DNA from: Parabacteroides faecis
Lineage (GTDB): Bacteria > Bacteroidota > Bacteroidia > Bacteroidales > Tannerellaceae
NCBI RefSeq assembly: GCF_014647375.1
Contig: NZ_BMPB01000003.1
Span: 310,001-374,000 of the forward strand
DNA: 64,000 bases
Direction of reading: 5' to 3'
Each line of letters opens with the position of its first letter. Positions within the stretch are counted from its first letter, which is position 1. Under the pieces are notes generated by a model. It saw only the letters and a list, made by a program, of their open reading frames with translations. It made no database searches and had not been told where the DNA came from. Below are positions 25,440 through 35,094 of this stretch, piece after piece. The position numbers were made by a program, and so were the translations under genes.

Positions 25440-26906
25440 CAGTTTATTGGCTTTAGCCTCTTCGCGCCATTGAGGTATCACTGTCTTCAGAAAAGCTTCT
25501 TTGGCTTCATTTTCGGTTTGTATATCGAGACCGATATACTTCTGTGCTTTTTCTTTCGTAGAAATATCCGGCATGGGAACATCACCTGAATATCCGAGCT
25601 TAAAAAGAATCTTCATTATATCCATCTGTGCCTGCATGACCTTATCGATCCCGGTTCCTAAGACGCGCAACACCTCCTGCGGAGCATGAAAAGAAGCTCC
25701 GTGCGATGCGACACAAAAATCCCAGCGCCATTGTGCCTGCCTGATCAGTTTCAGTACCTGTTCCATTTGTTTCTCCGTAGCTCCCCGGTCCCAGGCAAAT
25801 TTTGCTTCGATATGCGCTTTCGCTAATTCCGTTTCCAATTGCTCACGTATTTCCGCCACTTTGGTCTGACGGTCATAGACATCCTGACGCAAGGTTTCTT
25901 CAGTCTCACGATGGCAAGTCTGGCAGGTCCGGTCGATCATAGCCAGAGGGCTTTGTACATGGTGGTCGTTATAACCTTCCTGGTTTTCACCCACATAAGG
26001 CATGTGGCATTCTCCGCAGGAAACACCCCGGCGGGCATGAATCCCCATCTGTGCCATTTCATAATCGGGATGCTGGGCTTTCAGCAAAGGTGTCCTGCTC
26101 AGTTTATGGACATAGTCGGAAAAACCGATCCGGTCATAATACGCCTCGATATCTTCCACCGAATATCCATTGTCCCAGGGAAGGACCACCCGTTTATCTT
26201 CTTTTGAAAAATAATATTCACTATGACACTGCGCACAAACCAACGAACGCATCTCCTGCTCCGACACATTATCTATGCTCATGCCTTTCCGCGTGTAAGC
26301 TTCGGTCAGAAACAAACGGGGGATATGCAACTCCATACTCTCCGGATCATGGCAATCCGCACAAGCTACCGGATTAATGATCTCACTTCCCCAGGCAGCC
26401 CATTTCCTTTTATAAAAAGCTTCCCGCCCGATCTTATCTATCAAACGCGACGCATCCGAACTTTTGCAGGCCCAGCAGGCAGCCGGTTGGGGACCGTCAT
26501 TTTCTCCTTCGGGTGCTCCCGTCCTCAAACTGGTGTACATATCATCGATCGCGTACATATGTCCTCTCGGTGTACAGTAACTTTTAGAGAAAGCATACCC
26601 GGCCCATAGAATAACGAGGTTCGGACGTTCCGCCAAGAGGTCTACGGCCTGGTTCCCGTTGAAGAGACTGGCAAAACTGGTATCCGCAGTGTTTTTCCAG
26701 CTTCGGTATTCTTTGGAATAACGTAATTCGAGTTTGTTCGCAGATGAATTTTCATTTATTTCCTGATTCCCGGTATTTACATCATCGATAAAAGTAATAT
26801 TATCCTCCCTGACAAGCCCATATCCTACAGACACAGCCAATATTCCCAATATGACTACCCCCAACAAGACCAGATACAGATATCTTATATTCAGCTTATT
26901 ATTCAT
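25428..26906 (-). CDS. nrfA: Ammonia-forming cytochrome c nitrite reductase
   Basis: Starting at ATG 26906 gives 492 residues; a TTG nine bases upstream is also in frame. An N-terminal hydrophobic segment (LYLVLLGVVILGILAVSVGY) directs export. Five haem motifs are present: CWACK, the Lys-ligated active-site haem typical of NrfA, then CADCH, CAQCH, CGECH and CQTCH. The enzyme reduces nitrite to ammonium with six electrons in the periplasm. The usual quinol-oxidising partner gene nrfH is not next to it; the upstream neighbour is the divergent trmD. It may be elsewhere in the genome. The start is 266 bp from trmD. Confidence 0.95.
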   Translation of the reverse strand: MNNKLNIRYLYLVLLGVVILGILAVSVGYGLVREDNITFIDDVNTGNQEINENSSANKLELRYSKEYRSWKNTADTSFASLFNGNQAVDLLAERPNLVILWAGYAFSKSYCTPRGHMYAIDDMYTSLRTGAPEGENDGPQPAACWACKSSDASRLIDKIGREAFYKRKWAAWGSEIINPVACADCHDPESMELHIPRLFLTEAYTRKGMSIDNVSEQEMRSLVCAQCHSEYYFSKEDKRVVLPWDNGYSVEDIEAYYDRIGFSDYVHKLSRTPLLKAQHPDYEMAQMGIHARRGVSCGECHMPYVGENQEGYNDHHVQSPLAMIDRTCQTCHRETEETLRQDVYDRQTKVAEIREQLETELAKAHIEAKFAWDRGATEKQMEQVLKLIRQAQWRWDFCVASHGASFHAPQEVLRVLGTGIDKVMQAQMDIMKILFKLGYSGDVPMPDISTKEKAQKYIGLDIQTENEAKEAFLKTVIPQWREEAKANKLLTE

Positions 26907-27171
26907 TTGAATCAATTTGTTCGTATTATCTCACCCACACTCTTCAAAAACCTTTGATTTTCCAAAGTTTCGGACCGTGACGCAAATTTAGTAAAAAGAA
27001 ACAACGAGCCAAGCTATATCTGTCATTTATAACAGGAAAAGATTCGTCCTCATTCCGCATATCCTCTGTCCTCCCGGCGAATCTTATATGCATTTGCATC
27101 CTCATCCCAAAATAATGTCGTATTTTTGCATCGTTTTATCAGATAAAAATATCCAACGAGAGATTCTTATT

Positions 27172-27852
27172 ATGCGCATCGACATACTTACTGTACTTCC
27201 TGAAATGATCGATGGAATGATCAATTGTTCCATTGTAAAACGGGCACAGGACAAGGGCCTGGCTGAAATTCATTTACATAACCTGCGTGACTACACGACC
27301 AATAAGTGGCGGCGTGTAGACGATTATCCTTTCGGGGGTGAGGCCGGTATGGTGATGCAGATCGAACCGATCGACCGGGCTATAACTGCACTGAAAAGCG
27401 AACGGGAATATGACGAGGTGATCTATACGTCGCCGGACGGGGAAACATTCAACCAGCCGATGGCGAACAGCATGTCGTTGCTGGATAATATGATTATTTT
27501 GTGCGGTCATTATAAAGGTATAGACTACCGCATCCGGGAGCATCTGATCACCAAAGAGATATCTGTAGGCGATTATGTGTTGACGGGTGGCGAACTGGCT
27601 GCCGCCATTATCACCGATGCGGTCGTACGATTGATCCCCGGAGCCATCGGTGACGAACAAAGCGCCCTCTCCGACTCTTTCCAGGATAACCTGCTCGCCC
27701 CGCCCGTTTATTCACGTCCTGCCGAATACAAAGGTTGGAAAGTACCCGATGTCCTTCTCTCCGGCCACCAACGGAAGATAGACGAATGGCGTTTGCAACA
27801 AGCACAGGAACGGACAGCCCGGTTGCGTCCGGATTTGCTGAAAGACAAATGA
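27172..27852 (+). CDS. trmD: tRNA (guanine-37-N1)-methyltransferase
   Basis: The start is set at ATG 27172 (226 residues, [12 protein letters not shown]), the family's usual N-terminus; the longer frame is not homologous in character. The trefoil-knot SAM site is visible in [13 protein letters not shown] and [16 protein letters not shown], and [17 protein letters not shown] near residue 55 is typical. The C-terminal helical domain ends RRPDLLKD-like. It methylates G37 next to the anticodon to prevent +1 frameshifting. TATTTTTG at 27121-27128 is a candidate -7 box. It is convergent with the beta-helix gene of the polysaccharide locus, and an inverted-repeat element follows its stop. Confidence 0.97.
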   Translation: MRIDILTVLPEMIDGMINCSIVKRAQDKGLAEIHLHNLRDYTTNKWRRVDDYPFGGEAGMVMQIEPIDRAITALKSEREYDEVIYTSPDGETFNQPMANSMSLLDNMIILCGHYKGIDYRIREHLITKEISVGDYVLTGGELAAAIITDAVVRLIPGAIGDEQSALSDSFQDNLLAPPVYSRPAEYKGWKVPDVLLSGHQRKIDEWRLQQAQERTARLRPDLLKDK

Positions 27853-27976
27853 CAAAATGACTCCCTACCAAGTGCTTTTACGAACACATAGATATGTTAA
27901 AAAATATTAGTCGCCAGGGTATTTTCATTTACCTGGTATATTAATCCGATTTACCCGGTAGGGTAGTGTCATTTTG
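27853..27976. repeat. Small element bounded by imperfect inverted repeats
   Basis: CAAAATGACTCCCTACC (27853-27869) and GGTAGGGTAGTGTCATTTTG (27957-27976) are inverted copies with a 3-nt length difference. They frame 87 bp that contains related words (ATTTACCTGGTA and ATTTACCCGGTA). The element fills the gap between the convergent trmD and beta-helix genes. There is no T-run and the loop is large, so a simple terminator is unlikely; a MITE or REP-like element fits better. Its right end stops 8 bp from the beta-helix stop codon. Confidence 0.5.
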
Positions 27977-27983
27977 ATAGTTG

Positions 27984-29513
27984 TCATTTATTCTGCCGGG
28001 CCATCAATTGGGCCATATACAAGGAACGGGGGAAGATATTGATTTCATTCCGTCCTTCCCAGATGCCATCCGGACGATCTGTAAAATGACCGGGATACTT
28101 CTCCCCTTTCAAGCCGATACAATAATTCTTTCCGGAAGTCCACGGACTCTGTACCGCTGCGCGTTTTACCCGGCAGTTCCATACGACCTGCGTCACACCT
28201 GCCCAGCCATGACCGCTTCCCATCTGTCCGCGATCCTGTACATTTATTTCTCCATCGGTTACGATATTATCATATAAGGTACCGATCGCCCAACGATGAT
28301 GCGGACCTATATCCGCAAATGTCTGGGAAGCCGTGCAGTTATAGAATACGTTCGGTCCGCAAACCTGGGCACCGGTCACATAATCATGACGGCCTTCCGT
28401 AGCCTGGCAGTTCATAAAGAGGTTTTGTTGTCCCCAGTTGTTGAAAGAGTAACGATATCCCCCTGTTATCAAAGATTTCGATTCCAGGCAACGGCAATCT
28501 ATTACAGAAACATTTTTGGCAGAACGTTCACAACTGACAGCCGAGTAAGCGAAATAACGGGCGGTAATATTTTTCACCCAACAATTCTCCGCTTTATCCA
28601 GTTTGACGGCGATCCAAGCATGTTCCAGATCCTCGTAATCTTCGAATTCAGACTCAAAGCAGATATCAGATACACCGACTTCGCTGATACGTCCGTCAAA
28701 ACGATATGTATAGACCTCTCCACCACCGAATCTTTTATCCATTTGCATAACGACGGGATTGTCGATAAAAATACGGTTTCCTTTTACTTTGACGATCTCC
28801 CGTTCAAACGCCAGGTTATATTCCTGCGGTGTCCATTGGCGCGTACCTTTCCGTTCCACGATCTGGTCCATCTTAATGGCATGTATCCACTCCTGTGTGC
28901 CGGGACGGTAAACGATCACACGGTCGCCCGCTTTGAATCCTCCGGTTGAAGATACGCAGAAGGAATGACTGCCGACCGGTACAAAATCATCTGTGATCTT
29001 CACTCTTGTACCCAGTACTTCCTGCATATCCCCACGACCTTTCACCTGTATCAACGAACGTCTTTCTTTTCCGGTAGCAATCAAACGGGTTTCATTGATA
29101 TTGTCTCCTTCTCCTTTCAGGACAATGCCGCTCGTATGGATGACAATCGTACCGGCTATCTTATACACACCCCGTTTCAGCAATATAGTCCCGCGATGCC
29201 CGTTCTCATCCGGACTTCTGCGTGCAACTTCATCGATAGCCTGCTGGATCAATGCACCGCTATCTCCCTCCTCAGCAGGAAAGACCTCTTTTACGGCCGG
29301 ATATACAGGAATACTTTTATCCCCGTGATGATAACCTACCCGGCTGAAATCCGGGATCGTATTTCCGTCTTCGTCCGGAACATACATCAAAGTGCCTTCA
29401 TCACTGATTCTGACGAGGGAAGATTGCCATGCCGGAGGTAACTTCGTTTGCGCATTACAAACGAATGTTACCCCGACTGCCAATCCAATTATTACATATT
29501 TAAATGCGCTCAC
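27984..29513 (-). CDS. Secreted pectate-lyase-like right-handed beta-helix protein
   Basis: A 509-residue protein with a GTG start at 29513 and no nearer ATG. The signal peptide ends at about 22 (VGVTFVCNAQ). The region GALIQQAIDEVARRSPDENG then GTILLKRGVYKIAGTIVIHTSGIVLKGEG is the standard opening of pectate-lyase-superfamily helices. Later coils carry CWVKNITARYFAYSAVSCERS and FMNCQATEGRHDYVTGAQVCGPNVFYNC. It is the last gene of the utilisation locus, 7 bp after the 1329-residue gene, so it is co-transcribed. It could be a lyase or hydrolase acting on a uronic-acid polymer; I cannot assign a CAZy family. Trp- and His-rich motifs near the C-terminus may be substrate contacts. Confidence 0.8.
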   Translation of the reverse strand: MSAFKYVIIGLAVGVTFVCNAQTKLPPAWQSSLVRISDEGTLMYVPDEDGNTIPDFSRVGYHHGDKSIPVYPAVKEVFPAEEGDSGALIQQAIDEVARRSPDENGHRGTILLKRGVYKIAGTIVIHTSGIVLKGEGDNINETRLIATGKERRSLIQVKGRGDMQEVLGTRVKITDDFVPVGSHSFCVSSTGGFKAGDRVIVYRPGTQEWIHAIKMDQIVERKGTRQWTPQEYNLAFEREIVKVKGNRIFIDNPVVMQMDKRFGGGEVYTYRFDGRISEVGVSDICFESEFEDYEDLEHAWIAVKLDKAENCWVKNITARYFAYSAVSCERSAKNVSVIDCRCLESKSLITGGYRYSFNNWGQQNLFMNCQATEGRHDYVTGAQVCGPNVFYNCTASQTFADIGPHHRWAIGTLYDNIVTDGEINVQDRGQMGSGHGWAGVTQVVWNCRVKRAAVQSPWTSGKNYCIGLKGEKYPGHFTDRPDGIWEGRNEINIFPRSLYMAQLMARQNK

Positions 29514-29520
29514 TTTATAC

Positions 29521-32500
29521 TTAATCTTCTATAATCACACGGAAACCTACATTATGAACTTTCTGCCAGGGCAGGTAAGATTTGCGATAGTACGCTGTTG
29601 CCGTTTTCGGATGGTCGGTCCATGAACCGCCGCGAACAACTTTTTCCGATCCGCTACCCTGCATTTTCTCGCTGTACGGATAAGGCAGATAATCGGAACG
29701 TGTCCATTCGGCTATATTGCCCTGCATGTCATACAATCCCCACGGGTTTGCCTGATAACCTCCACCTTTCACCATCAGCATGTTACCATCGTCTACATTA
29801 TTATCTTTCGGTTGGAAAGTATAATATTTATACCAGGGATCAGAAGGACTCATCGGCTGGGGATTCACACCTCTTACCGCCAGTTTGTTCAACTGCTTAT
29901 CACCCATATTTTCATATTGCGAGAAGTCCGTATTCAACGCTCCGTACCAGAAATCGTCTCCACTACCCGCACGACAAGCCCATTCCCATTGCACCTCTGT
30001 CGGCAATGTCACTTTCAAGCCTGTTTTCTCACTTAACTTCTTGCAGAAAGCCATTGCTTCTTCCCAACTGACACGGATAGCAGGTTGCTCCGGATTGTTA
30101 GCCGGATATCCCTCGTGTACATGGTCTTTCCAAAGTTGGTTGACGAAACGGCTGTTATGATCCGGGAAGATCGTACGGAATTGTTCGTTACTTACTTCGA
30201 TCTCCGCCATCCAGAAGGCTTTTTTCACTTCCTGCTTGTTTGCCGGCGAATAATCGGAATGTTTCCGGTTTGTACCCATGACAAACTGACCGGCAGGGAT
30301 ACGGACAAAATTCATGACAATGCCCGGAGCCAGTTCGATACTTTTCTTTGTCTCCTGTTCTTTTGCCAACATATCTTTGGCTGCATCCGCATCAAAAGGC
30401 CAGCCTTTCACCTTCACCTCTTTATCTTTATATTCCTGACGTTCAGGTTTTACAGGAGACGGTTTCGGCTGTTTAGCCAGATAGTCGGCATAGTTGCGGA
30501 TTTCTGTCTGCCAGTCCACACCCGAGCCGGCATATTTTTCGGTCAGTTCCGTACGACGGCTGATCTGTTCTATGCCTTTAAATATATTTGCCTTAAACTT
30601 ACTATGATAAGGAGCATTAAAGTCAATCCAGTTATATAGCGTACCCCATTCCTTATCTGTTAATTCCACACCATGATGTCCCGTTCTCAGCATCTTGATC
30701 AACTGGCTGGTGGAGGCATGATATTCATAAGGGTTCAACACTTCGATTTCCGCTTCCGGCCCTTGGCGATGTACGTATGGATGCAGGTTCAGGTAACTTT
30801 CACCAAATCCGGAGAATTTGTCGATACGTCCACCGGTAAAGTCAGCTAATTTATTGGAACCGTCATGACAAGCAATACAAGCCCGGTCGAGGATCGGCTG
30901 AACTTCCAGTTCAAAGGTGAACGGACGCTGGCCTCCTTCCGGGAGGGTGATGGCATGCGGTTTGATTGTCGAAGCTACCACCCGTTTCGGGATAGGTATC
31001 TGATTCTGATCCTCATGGCAACCGATACAGGAAACGGTTTCACCCGGCATACCGGTCAGCCAGCTCCTCATCCATTGTACCGCACGTCCGCACGAATCGA
31101 GCGGCTGAAGCGAGATAGGCGTATTCGCCGGTATGGTGAACAAGGCTGAACCATCTTCTTCTACCGGAACAGTTCCGAGCAAACGTTTAATATCCCATCC
31201 GCTCTGAACACCCTGCGCCCAATGATCGGACGGTGTTCTGTTATAAGCATATTCATAAGAAAGCACACGGAAGGCTTTCACCGTACCGCGTGGTACGCCT
31301 TTCAATCCTTCTCCTTCGTAAATATCCTGAATGAAGACTGTCGCCTCTTTCGTTCCGGGTTTCGTACGATCAGGGATAACCGGAGGAACCGGTGTCTTTC
31401 TGACCGGTATCGGATGGATCAATCCTTCGCCTTCAAATTCTGCAATCAATGTTAAATTGTCGAATACATCCACCAGATAAATACCCCACAGAGCATTCGG
31501 ATTCAATTTGGCAGCTACCAGGAAATATTTATCATTCAATGGATAAGGTTTAATGAACTGAGGCCAGACGTCATCCACCAAACGGTCTTTAACGATCGGT
31601 TCTATCTTTCGGTCACGGAAAGGCAACTCCTGCACCATTCCCAGTTCAGCCTTACGTCCTTTGGACGGATCGAACAGGATCAGGCGGCCGGAACGGGCAA
31701 CGCCATGATGACCGGAAATAATTCCGATAAAACCGGATGCCTGTCCGGGGATCGGCTTGGCATCGAACGTACTGTTCGGGAAATAAGAACCGCTACCGTA
31801 AAGTGCTTTCTGTTCCGTTCCGTCCGGATTCATGTGCATGACAAAGCGGGAGAAATAATGCGTCAGGTCGGTATATTCCCAACGGGTGTACATCACCTTG
31901 CCGTTATTCATCAACACCGGCGACCAGTTAGCATCCTGGTCGAATGTCAGACGGCGCAACGAACCGTCCTTCGGATCGTACAGGCACATATTACCTACTT
32001 CGTCGTTACCGTTGACACAAGGCACGCCGTTATAACCGATATTAGATATGGCCATGATCTTACCGGAAGGCAGCCAGGTGGCATCAAAAAACTCCAGATC
32101 TTTTTCCGGCGATTCAACCAGTTTCTTCAATCCTTTTCCATCGACACCGACTTCAAAGACCTGCCAGCGTTTGTCGGTATCGACCATAGAGAACATGATA
32201 CGGTCGGCATCCCAATGCAGTTTCAGATCGGGAACGGACGAGCCGTTATCCGGTTTAAAGATAGTACGCGACTGAATATCGCCCCGCAGGTTTGACAATT
32301 CGACGATTTCCGCATCGAATCCGCCACGGGCAGCAGAAGTCTGGTTCGACCAGTTATTATTTTGCGTACCCAGTGAACGGGGGTTGATCTGCCGGGCATT
32401 CGTCCCTATATGATAACGGCCGACAATCAGTTTATCCATATCCAGTTCCGGATTAGCCAGCAGGATATCATGTTTCAACAGCAAAGCATCCTTTGCCTCT

Positions 32501-33510
32501 TTTATAGAAGTTGCATCGTTCGAATAGATACCGGAGAAACCTTTACTTACCAATGCTTTCAGTATGGAAAGCCTGGATTGATTGGTATCCTGGTCAAACG
32601 ATTTGTTACGTTTCATATCATTAAAAGCCTCTTCGACGGCCCGTACATTCAACCAACTCAAAGATTCCTGCAATTCGTATACCTGCATAGCATCCTGTGC
32701 TATATTCAGATAAGCGATCACCTGTTTATCCAACTCTTTTTCCTGACCGACAGTAGCGATCCGGGTTGTAAAATACGCCTTATCCGTCAACAGGTCGACA
32801 ACGGACTGAGCGATATGTTTTTCTATATCGGCATTATAGGTCGTAACCAATGCTTTCATATCACTTCCGGCAAACGGAAGGAATTGTGCCGATTCAGCCG
32901 GGAAACCGGCAATAATATCTTCGGATAACTCTTTTCCGGTTATTCCTTGCAAGCGGAAAATAACTGTTCCCGCAGAGGAACGGTTTTCCAGTCCGATCTC
33001 AGCTTCAAAGCGGACATATTTCTTATCCAAAGGTACGACGATCTGTGTATTGGCATTCGCCATGATCGTCCGTTCATAGGTTTTTCCAGCCATAACGACC
33101 GGAACATTTTTGGCGTTGGCATTAAAGACCAGGCGCCCTGTTCCTGTATCTTTGAAGGTATCCTTCAGGTCATTCAGCCAGACAGACGAGCCGTCGGCTG
33201 CGATCAGCCGGGCATTGGCCCATACAGCCTGGTCGTCGGCAGTACCGTCGACAGTACCCCAGGTATAAAGCACGATTTCATCCAGTCCTGTTACATCGGC
33301 GGTAAACTTTTCAGCTGCTTTCTTTGCTTTTATTACTTTGGATGCGACCGGAAGAGAGCTCTTTTTCATTTGCTCATAGGCATTCTGTTTGGCAACAGCA
33401 ATTCTTTCCGACCAGGAAGCGGGCGCATTCCCTTGCTTTTTCTGCTTTTGGGAAAAGGCAGAAAGTGAAAAAGCCAGGCAGGCTGATAAAATAATTAATC
33501 TCTTTTCCAT
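29521..33510 (-). CDS. HzsA-like propeller / two-CxxCH / SUMF1-type fusion protein
   Basis: A 1329-residue protein with a signal peptide (about 1-20). An N-terminal helical region is followed by a PD40-like propeller (about 400-650; WDADRIMFSMVDTDKRWQVFE, NWSPVLMNNGKVMYTRWEY). A middle part resembles the HzsA-related family. Two CxxCH haem-type motifs lie near residues 828 (CIGCH) and 877 (CIACH). A SUMF1/formylglycine-generating-enzyme-like domain begins near 1070 (FVRIPAGQFVMGTN; LPTEVQWEWACRAGSG; GNIAEWTRSDY; VVRGGSW). The paired active-site Cys of true sulfatase activators are absent after RGGSW, so sulfatase activation is unlikely. It lies between SusD and the beta-helix protein, with an 84-bp gap holding a hairpin after SusD. 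Confidence 0.82.
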   Translation of the reverse strand: MEKRLIILSACLAFSLSAFSQKQKKQGNAPASWSERIAVAKQNAYEQMKKSSLPVASKVIKAKKAAEKFTADVTGLDEIVLYTWGTVDGTADDQAVWANARLIAADGSSVWLNDLKDTFKDTGTGRLVFNANAKNVPVVMAGKTYERTIMANANTQIVVPLDKKYVRFEAEIGLENRSSAGTVIFRLQGITGKELSEDIIAGFPAESAQFLPFAGSDMKALVTTYNADIEKHIAQSVVDLLTDKAYFTTRIATVGQEKELDKQVIAYLNIAQDAMQVYELQESLSWLNVRAVEEAFNDMKRNKSFDQDTNQSRLSILKALVSKGFSGIYSNDATSIKEAKDALLLKHDILLANPELDMDKLIVGRYHIGTNARQINPRSLGTQNNNWSNQTSAARGGFDAEIVELSNLRGDIQSRTIFKPDNGSSVPDLKLHWDADRIMFSMVDTDKRWQVFEVGVDGKGLKKLVESPEKDLEFFDATWLPSGKIMAISNIGYNGVPCVNGNDEVGNMCLYDPKDGSLRRLTFDQDANWSPVLMNNGKVMYTRWEYTDLTHYFSRFVMHMNPDGTEQKALYGSGSYFPNSTFDAKPIPGQASGFIGIISGHHGVARSGRLILFDPSKGRKAELGMVQELPFRDRKIEPIVKDRLVDDVWPQFIKPYPLNDKYFLVAAKLNPNALWGIYLVDVFDNLTLIAEFEGEGLIHPIPVRKTPVPPVIPDRTKPGTKEATVFIQDIYEGEGLKGVPRGTVKAFRVLSYEYAYNRTPSDHWAQGVQSGWDIKRLLGTVPVEEDGSALFTIPANTPISLQPLDSCGRAVQWMRSWLTGMPGETVSCIGCHEDQNQIPIPKRVVASTIKPHAITLPEGGQRPFTFELEVQPILDRACIACHDGSNKLADFTGGRIDKFSGFGESYLNLHPYVHRQGPEAEIEVLNPYEYHASTSQLIKMLRTGHHGVELTDKEWGTLYNWIDFNAPYHSKFKANIFKGIEQISRRTELTEKYAGSGVDWQTEIRNYADYLAKQPKPSPVKPERQEYKDKEVKVKGWPFDADAAKDMLAKEQETKKSIELAPGIVMNFVRIPAGQFVMGTNRKHSDYSPANKQEVKKAFWMAEIEVSNEQFRTIFPDHNSRFVNQLWKDHVHEGYPANNPEQPAIRVSWEEAMAFCKKLSEKTGLKVTLPTEVQWEWACRAGSGDDFWYGALNTDFSQYENMGDKQLNKLAVRGVNPQPMSPSDPWYKYYTFQPKDNNVDDGNMLMVKGGGYQANPWGLYDMQGNIAEWTRSDYLPYPYSEKMQGSGSEKVVRGGSWTDHPKTATAYYRKSYLPWQKVHNVGFRVIIED

Positions 33511-33539
33511 GATATCTATCTCCTATATTCAGAGAAGGA

Positions 33540-33563
33540 AGCCCCGCCAATAACAGCGAGGCT
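33540..33563 (-). terminator. Intra-operon hairpin after susD (possible attenuator)
   Basis: Minus-strand arms AGCCTCGC and GCGGGGCT (one G-U pair) with an 8-nt loop, followed by a pyrimidine-rich but not T-rich stretch (TCCTTCTC). It lies 31 bp after the susD stop. Such hairpins commonly lower expression of genes after susCD; here it would reduce the HzsA-like gene. Confidence 0.5.
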
Positions 33564-33594
33564 CCTCACCCATACTTAAATTATTAGCGAACGA

Positions 33595-35076
33595 TTAATA
33601 GTTCGGATTCTGGATCAACACTCCGTTGGAGAAGTCGATCTGATCTTGTGGTAACGGAAAATATTCGTGTGCCTTCGACCAAGCTGTTACATGTCCTGTC
33701 AATGCCGGGTCAAGTTCCAGTCCATTCAATTTATCCATGATTTTCCAACGTTTCATATCATAATAGCGAATTACCTCAAACGGAGTTTCCACGCGACGTT
33801 CATGACGTATTTTCTCACGTAGCTGATCTTGGGTAAGATTTGTCGGCAAATCGGCCAAACCGGCACGTGTGCGTACTTGATTGACCATTTCGGCTACACC
33901 ACCGAGACCTAATTCATTAGCAGCTTCAGCTTTCAATAGCAGAAGTTCACCCCAACGCAGATAGACGAAATCCGTTTCACTACGGAAACTTGCCCCCCAC
34001 GAATCACCTTCTTTCATTAACGGTGTCAAATATTTTACCATCGCTTTCTTCAGATCACTCTTGGGCAATGACAGTAATTCGCCTCCAGGCCATTGATATT
34101 TATCATCAAAAGCAACAATCTGTCCTAAACGATTATCACCTTCCTCATAATCATTTGTTAGATTAGCCACCGGGCGAACTGCTGCATAATCGCCATATAT
34201 ACGGTCAAAATCCGTATAATTATTGGGAGCCAGATATTTGATAGAGAAAACAATTTCAGTACTGGCTTCCTGAGTATCATAAGTAAAATTATCGGCATAA
34301 CGTTCTGTCAATGAATATCCTTTGATTTCATTCAACAAATTATATGCTTCCTGTACCTCGTCACGGTTAGCTATTTTACCGTCTTCACCATACGCATGAA
34401 ACATCAGCAAACGTGCCTTTAACCCCTGGGCAGCACCTTTGGTTGCATGTCCTCCGGCTCCCTTAAATGTTTTATCGTCCATTTTGTCAATAGCAGCCTG
34501 CAAATCAGTGATCAGGTTTTTATAAACTGTATCCAATGATTCTTTCGGCATGTTTTGAGTCGTAAGATTTAACGGTTCAGTTGGATAAGGAACTTCCCCA
34601 TAACACAAATAAAGCAGATAATAACAGTAAGAACGAAGAAATAGAACTTCACCTTCATACTGATTACGTATACTACTCATATCTGCTCCTTCGTAATTTT
34701 TCAACTGATAAAGAAAAATATTCATACGGGCAATTGCAGAATAAGCTTCTTTGTAAAGGTCAGGTATAAAACCGGTCATCGACGGATCGATGTTGTCTGC
34801 CTGAATCATATAAGATAAATATACATAAGAAGAACCGGAACTCCCGTAAGCATTATCTGTCAGACAGTCAAAAACGATCGATCGATGTGACAATGTATTT
34901 TCCTGCATGGCCTGATAACAACCAGTCAAAGCAGAATCAAAATCAGACTTGGATTGCCAGAAGATAGTTTCTGACGGAGTGGTTGTCGGAGGTGTATCCA
35001 GAATATCAGAACAGGAAGATATTGTCATCATACCGGCAGCCAATAGTGATATATATGATAGTTTATTCATTTTCAT
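33595..35076 (-). CDS. SusD/RagB family outer membrane glycan-binding lipoprotein
   Basis: A 493-residue protein with a lipoprotein signal (ISLLAAGMMTISSC, Cys near 22), then SDILDTPPTTTPSETIFWQSKSDFD, the standard SusD opening. The helical TPR-like framework and the C-terminal FEVIRYYDMKRW motif are clear. It caps SusC on the cell surface and binds the glycan before import. It lies 18 bp after susC on the same strand. The glycan cannot be read from SusD alone; the enzymes of the locus suggest a uronic-acid polymer. Confidence 0.95.
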   Translation of the reverse strand: MKMNKLSYISLLAAGMMTISSCSDILDTPPTTTPSETIFWQSKSDFDSALTGCYQAMQENTLSHRSIVFDCLTDNAYGSSGSSYVYLSYMIQADNIDPSMTGFIPDLYKEAYSAIARMNIFLYQLKNYEGADMSSIRNQYEGEVLFLRSYCYYLLYLCYGEVPYPTEPLNLTTQNMPKESLDTVYKNLITDLQAAIDKMDDKTFKGAGGHATKGAAQGLKARLLMFHAYGEDGKIANRDEVQEAYNLLNEIKGYSLTERYADNFTYDTQEASTEIVFSIKYLAPNNYTDFDRIYGDYAAVRPVANLTNDYEEGDNRLGQIVAFDDKYQWPGGELLSLPKSDLKKAMVKYLTPLMKEGDSWGASFRSETDFVYLRWGELLLLKAEAANELGLGGVAEMVNQVRTRAGLADLPTNLTQDQLREKIRHERRVETPFEVIRYYDMKRWKIMDKLNGLELDPALTGHVTAWSKAHEYFPLPQDQIDFSNGVLIQNPNY

Positions 35077-35094
35077 AACTATTTTACGATTAAA

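Noticed and set aside
29521-33510. The SUMF1 domain as a sulfatase-activating enzyme
   Set aside because: The two cysteines expected after RGGSW are missing, and no sulfatase gene is in the locus.
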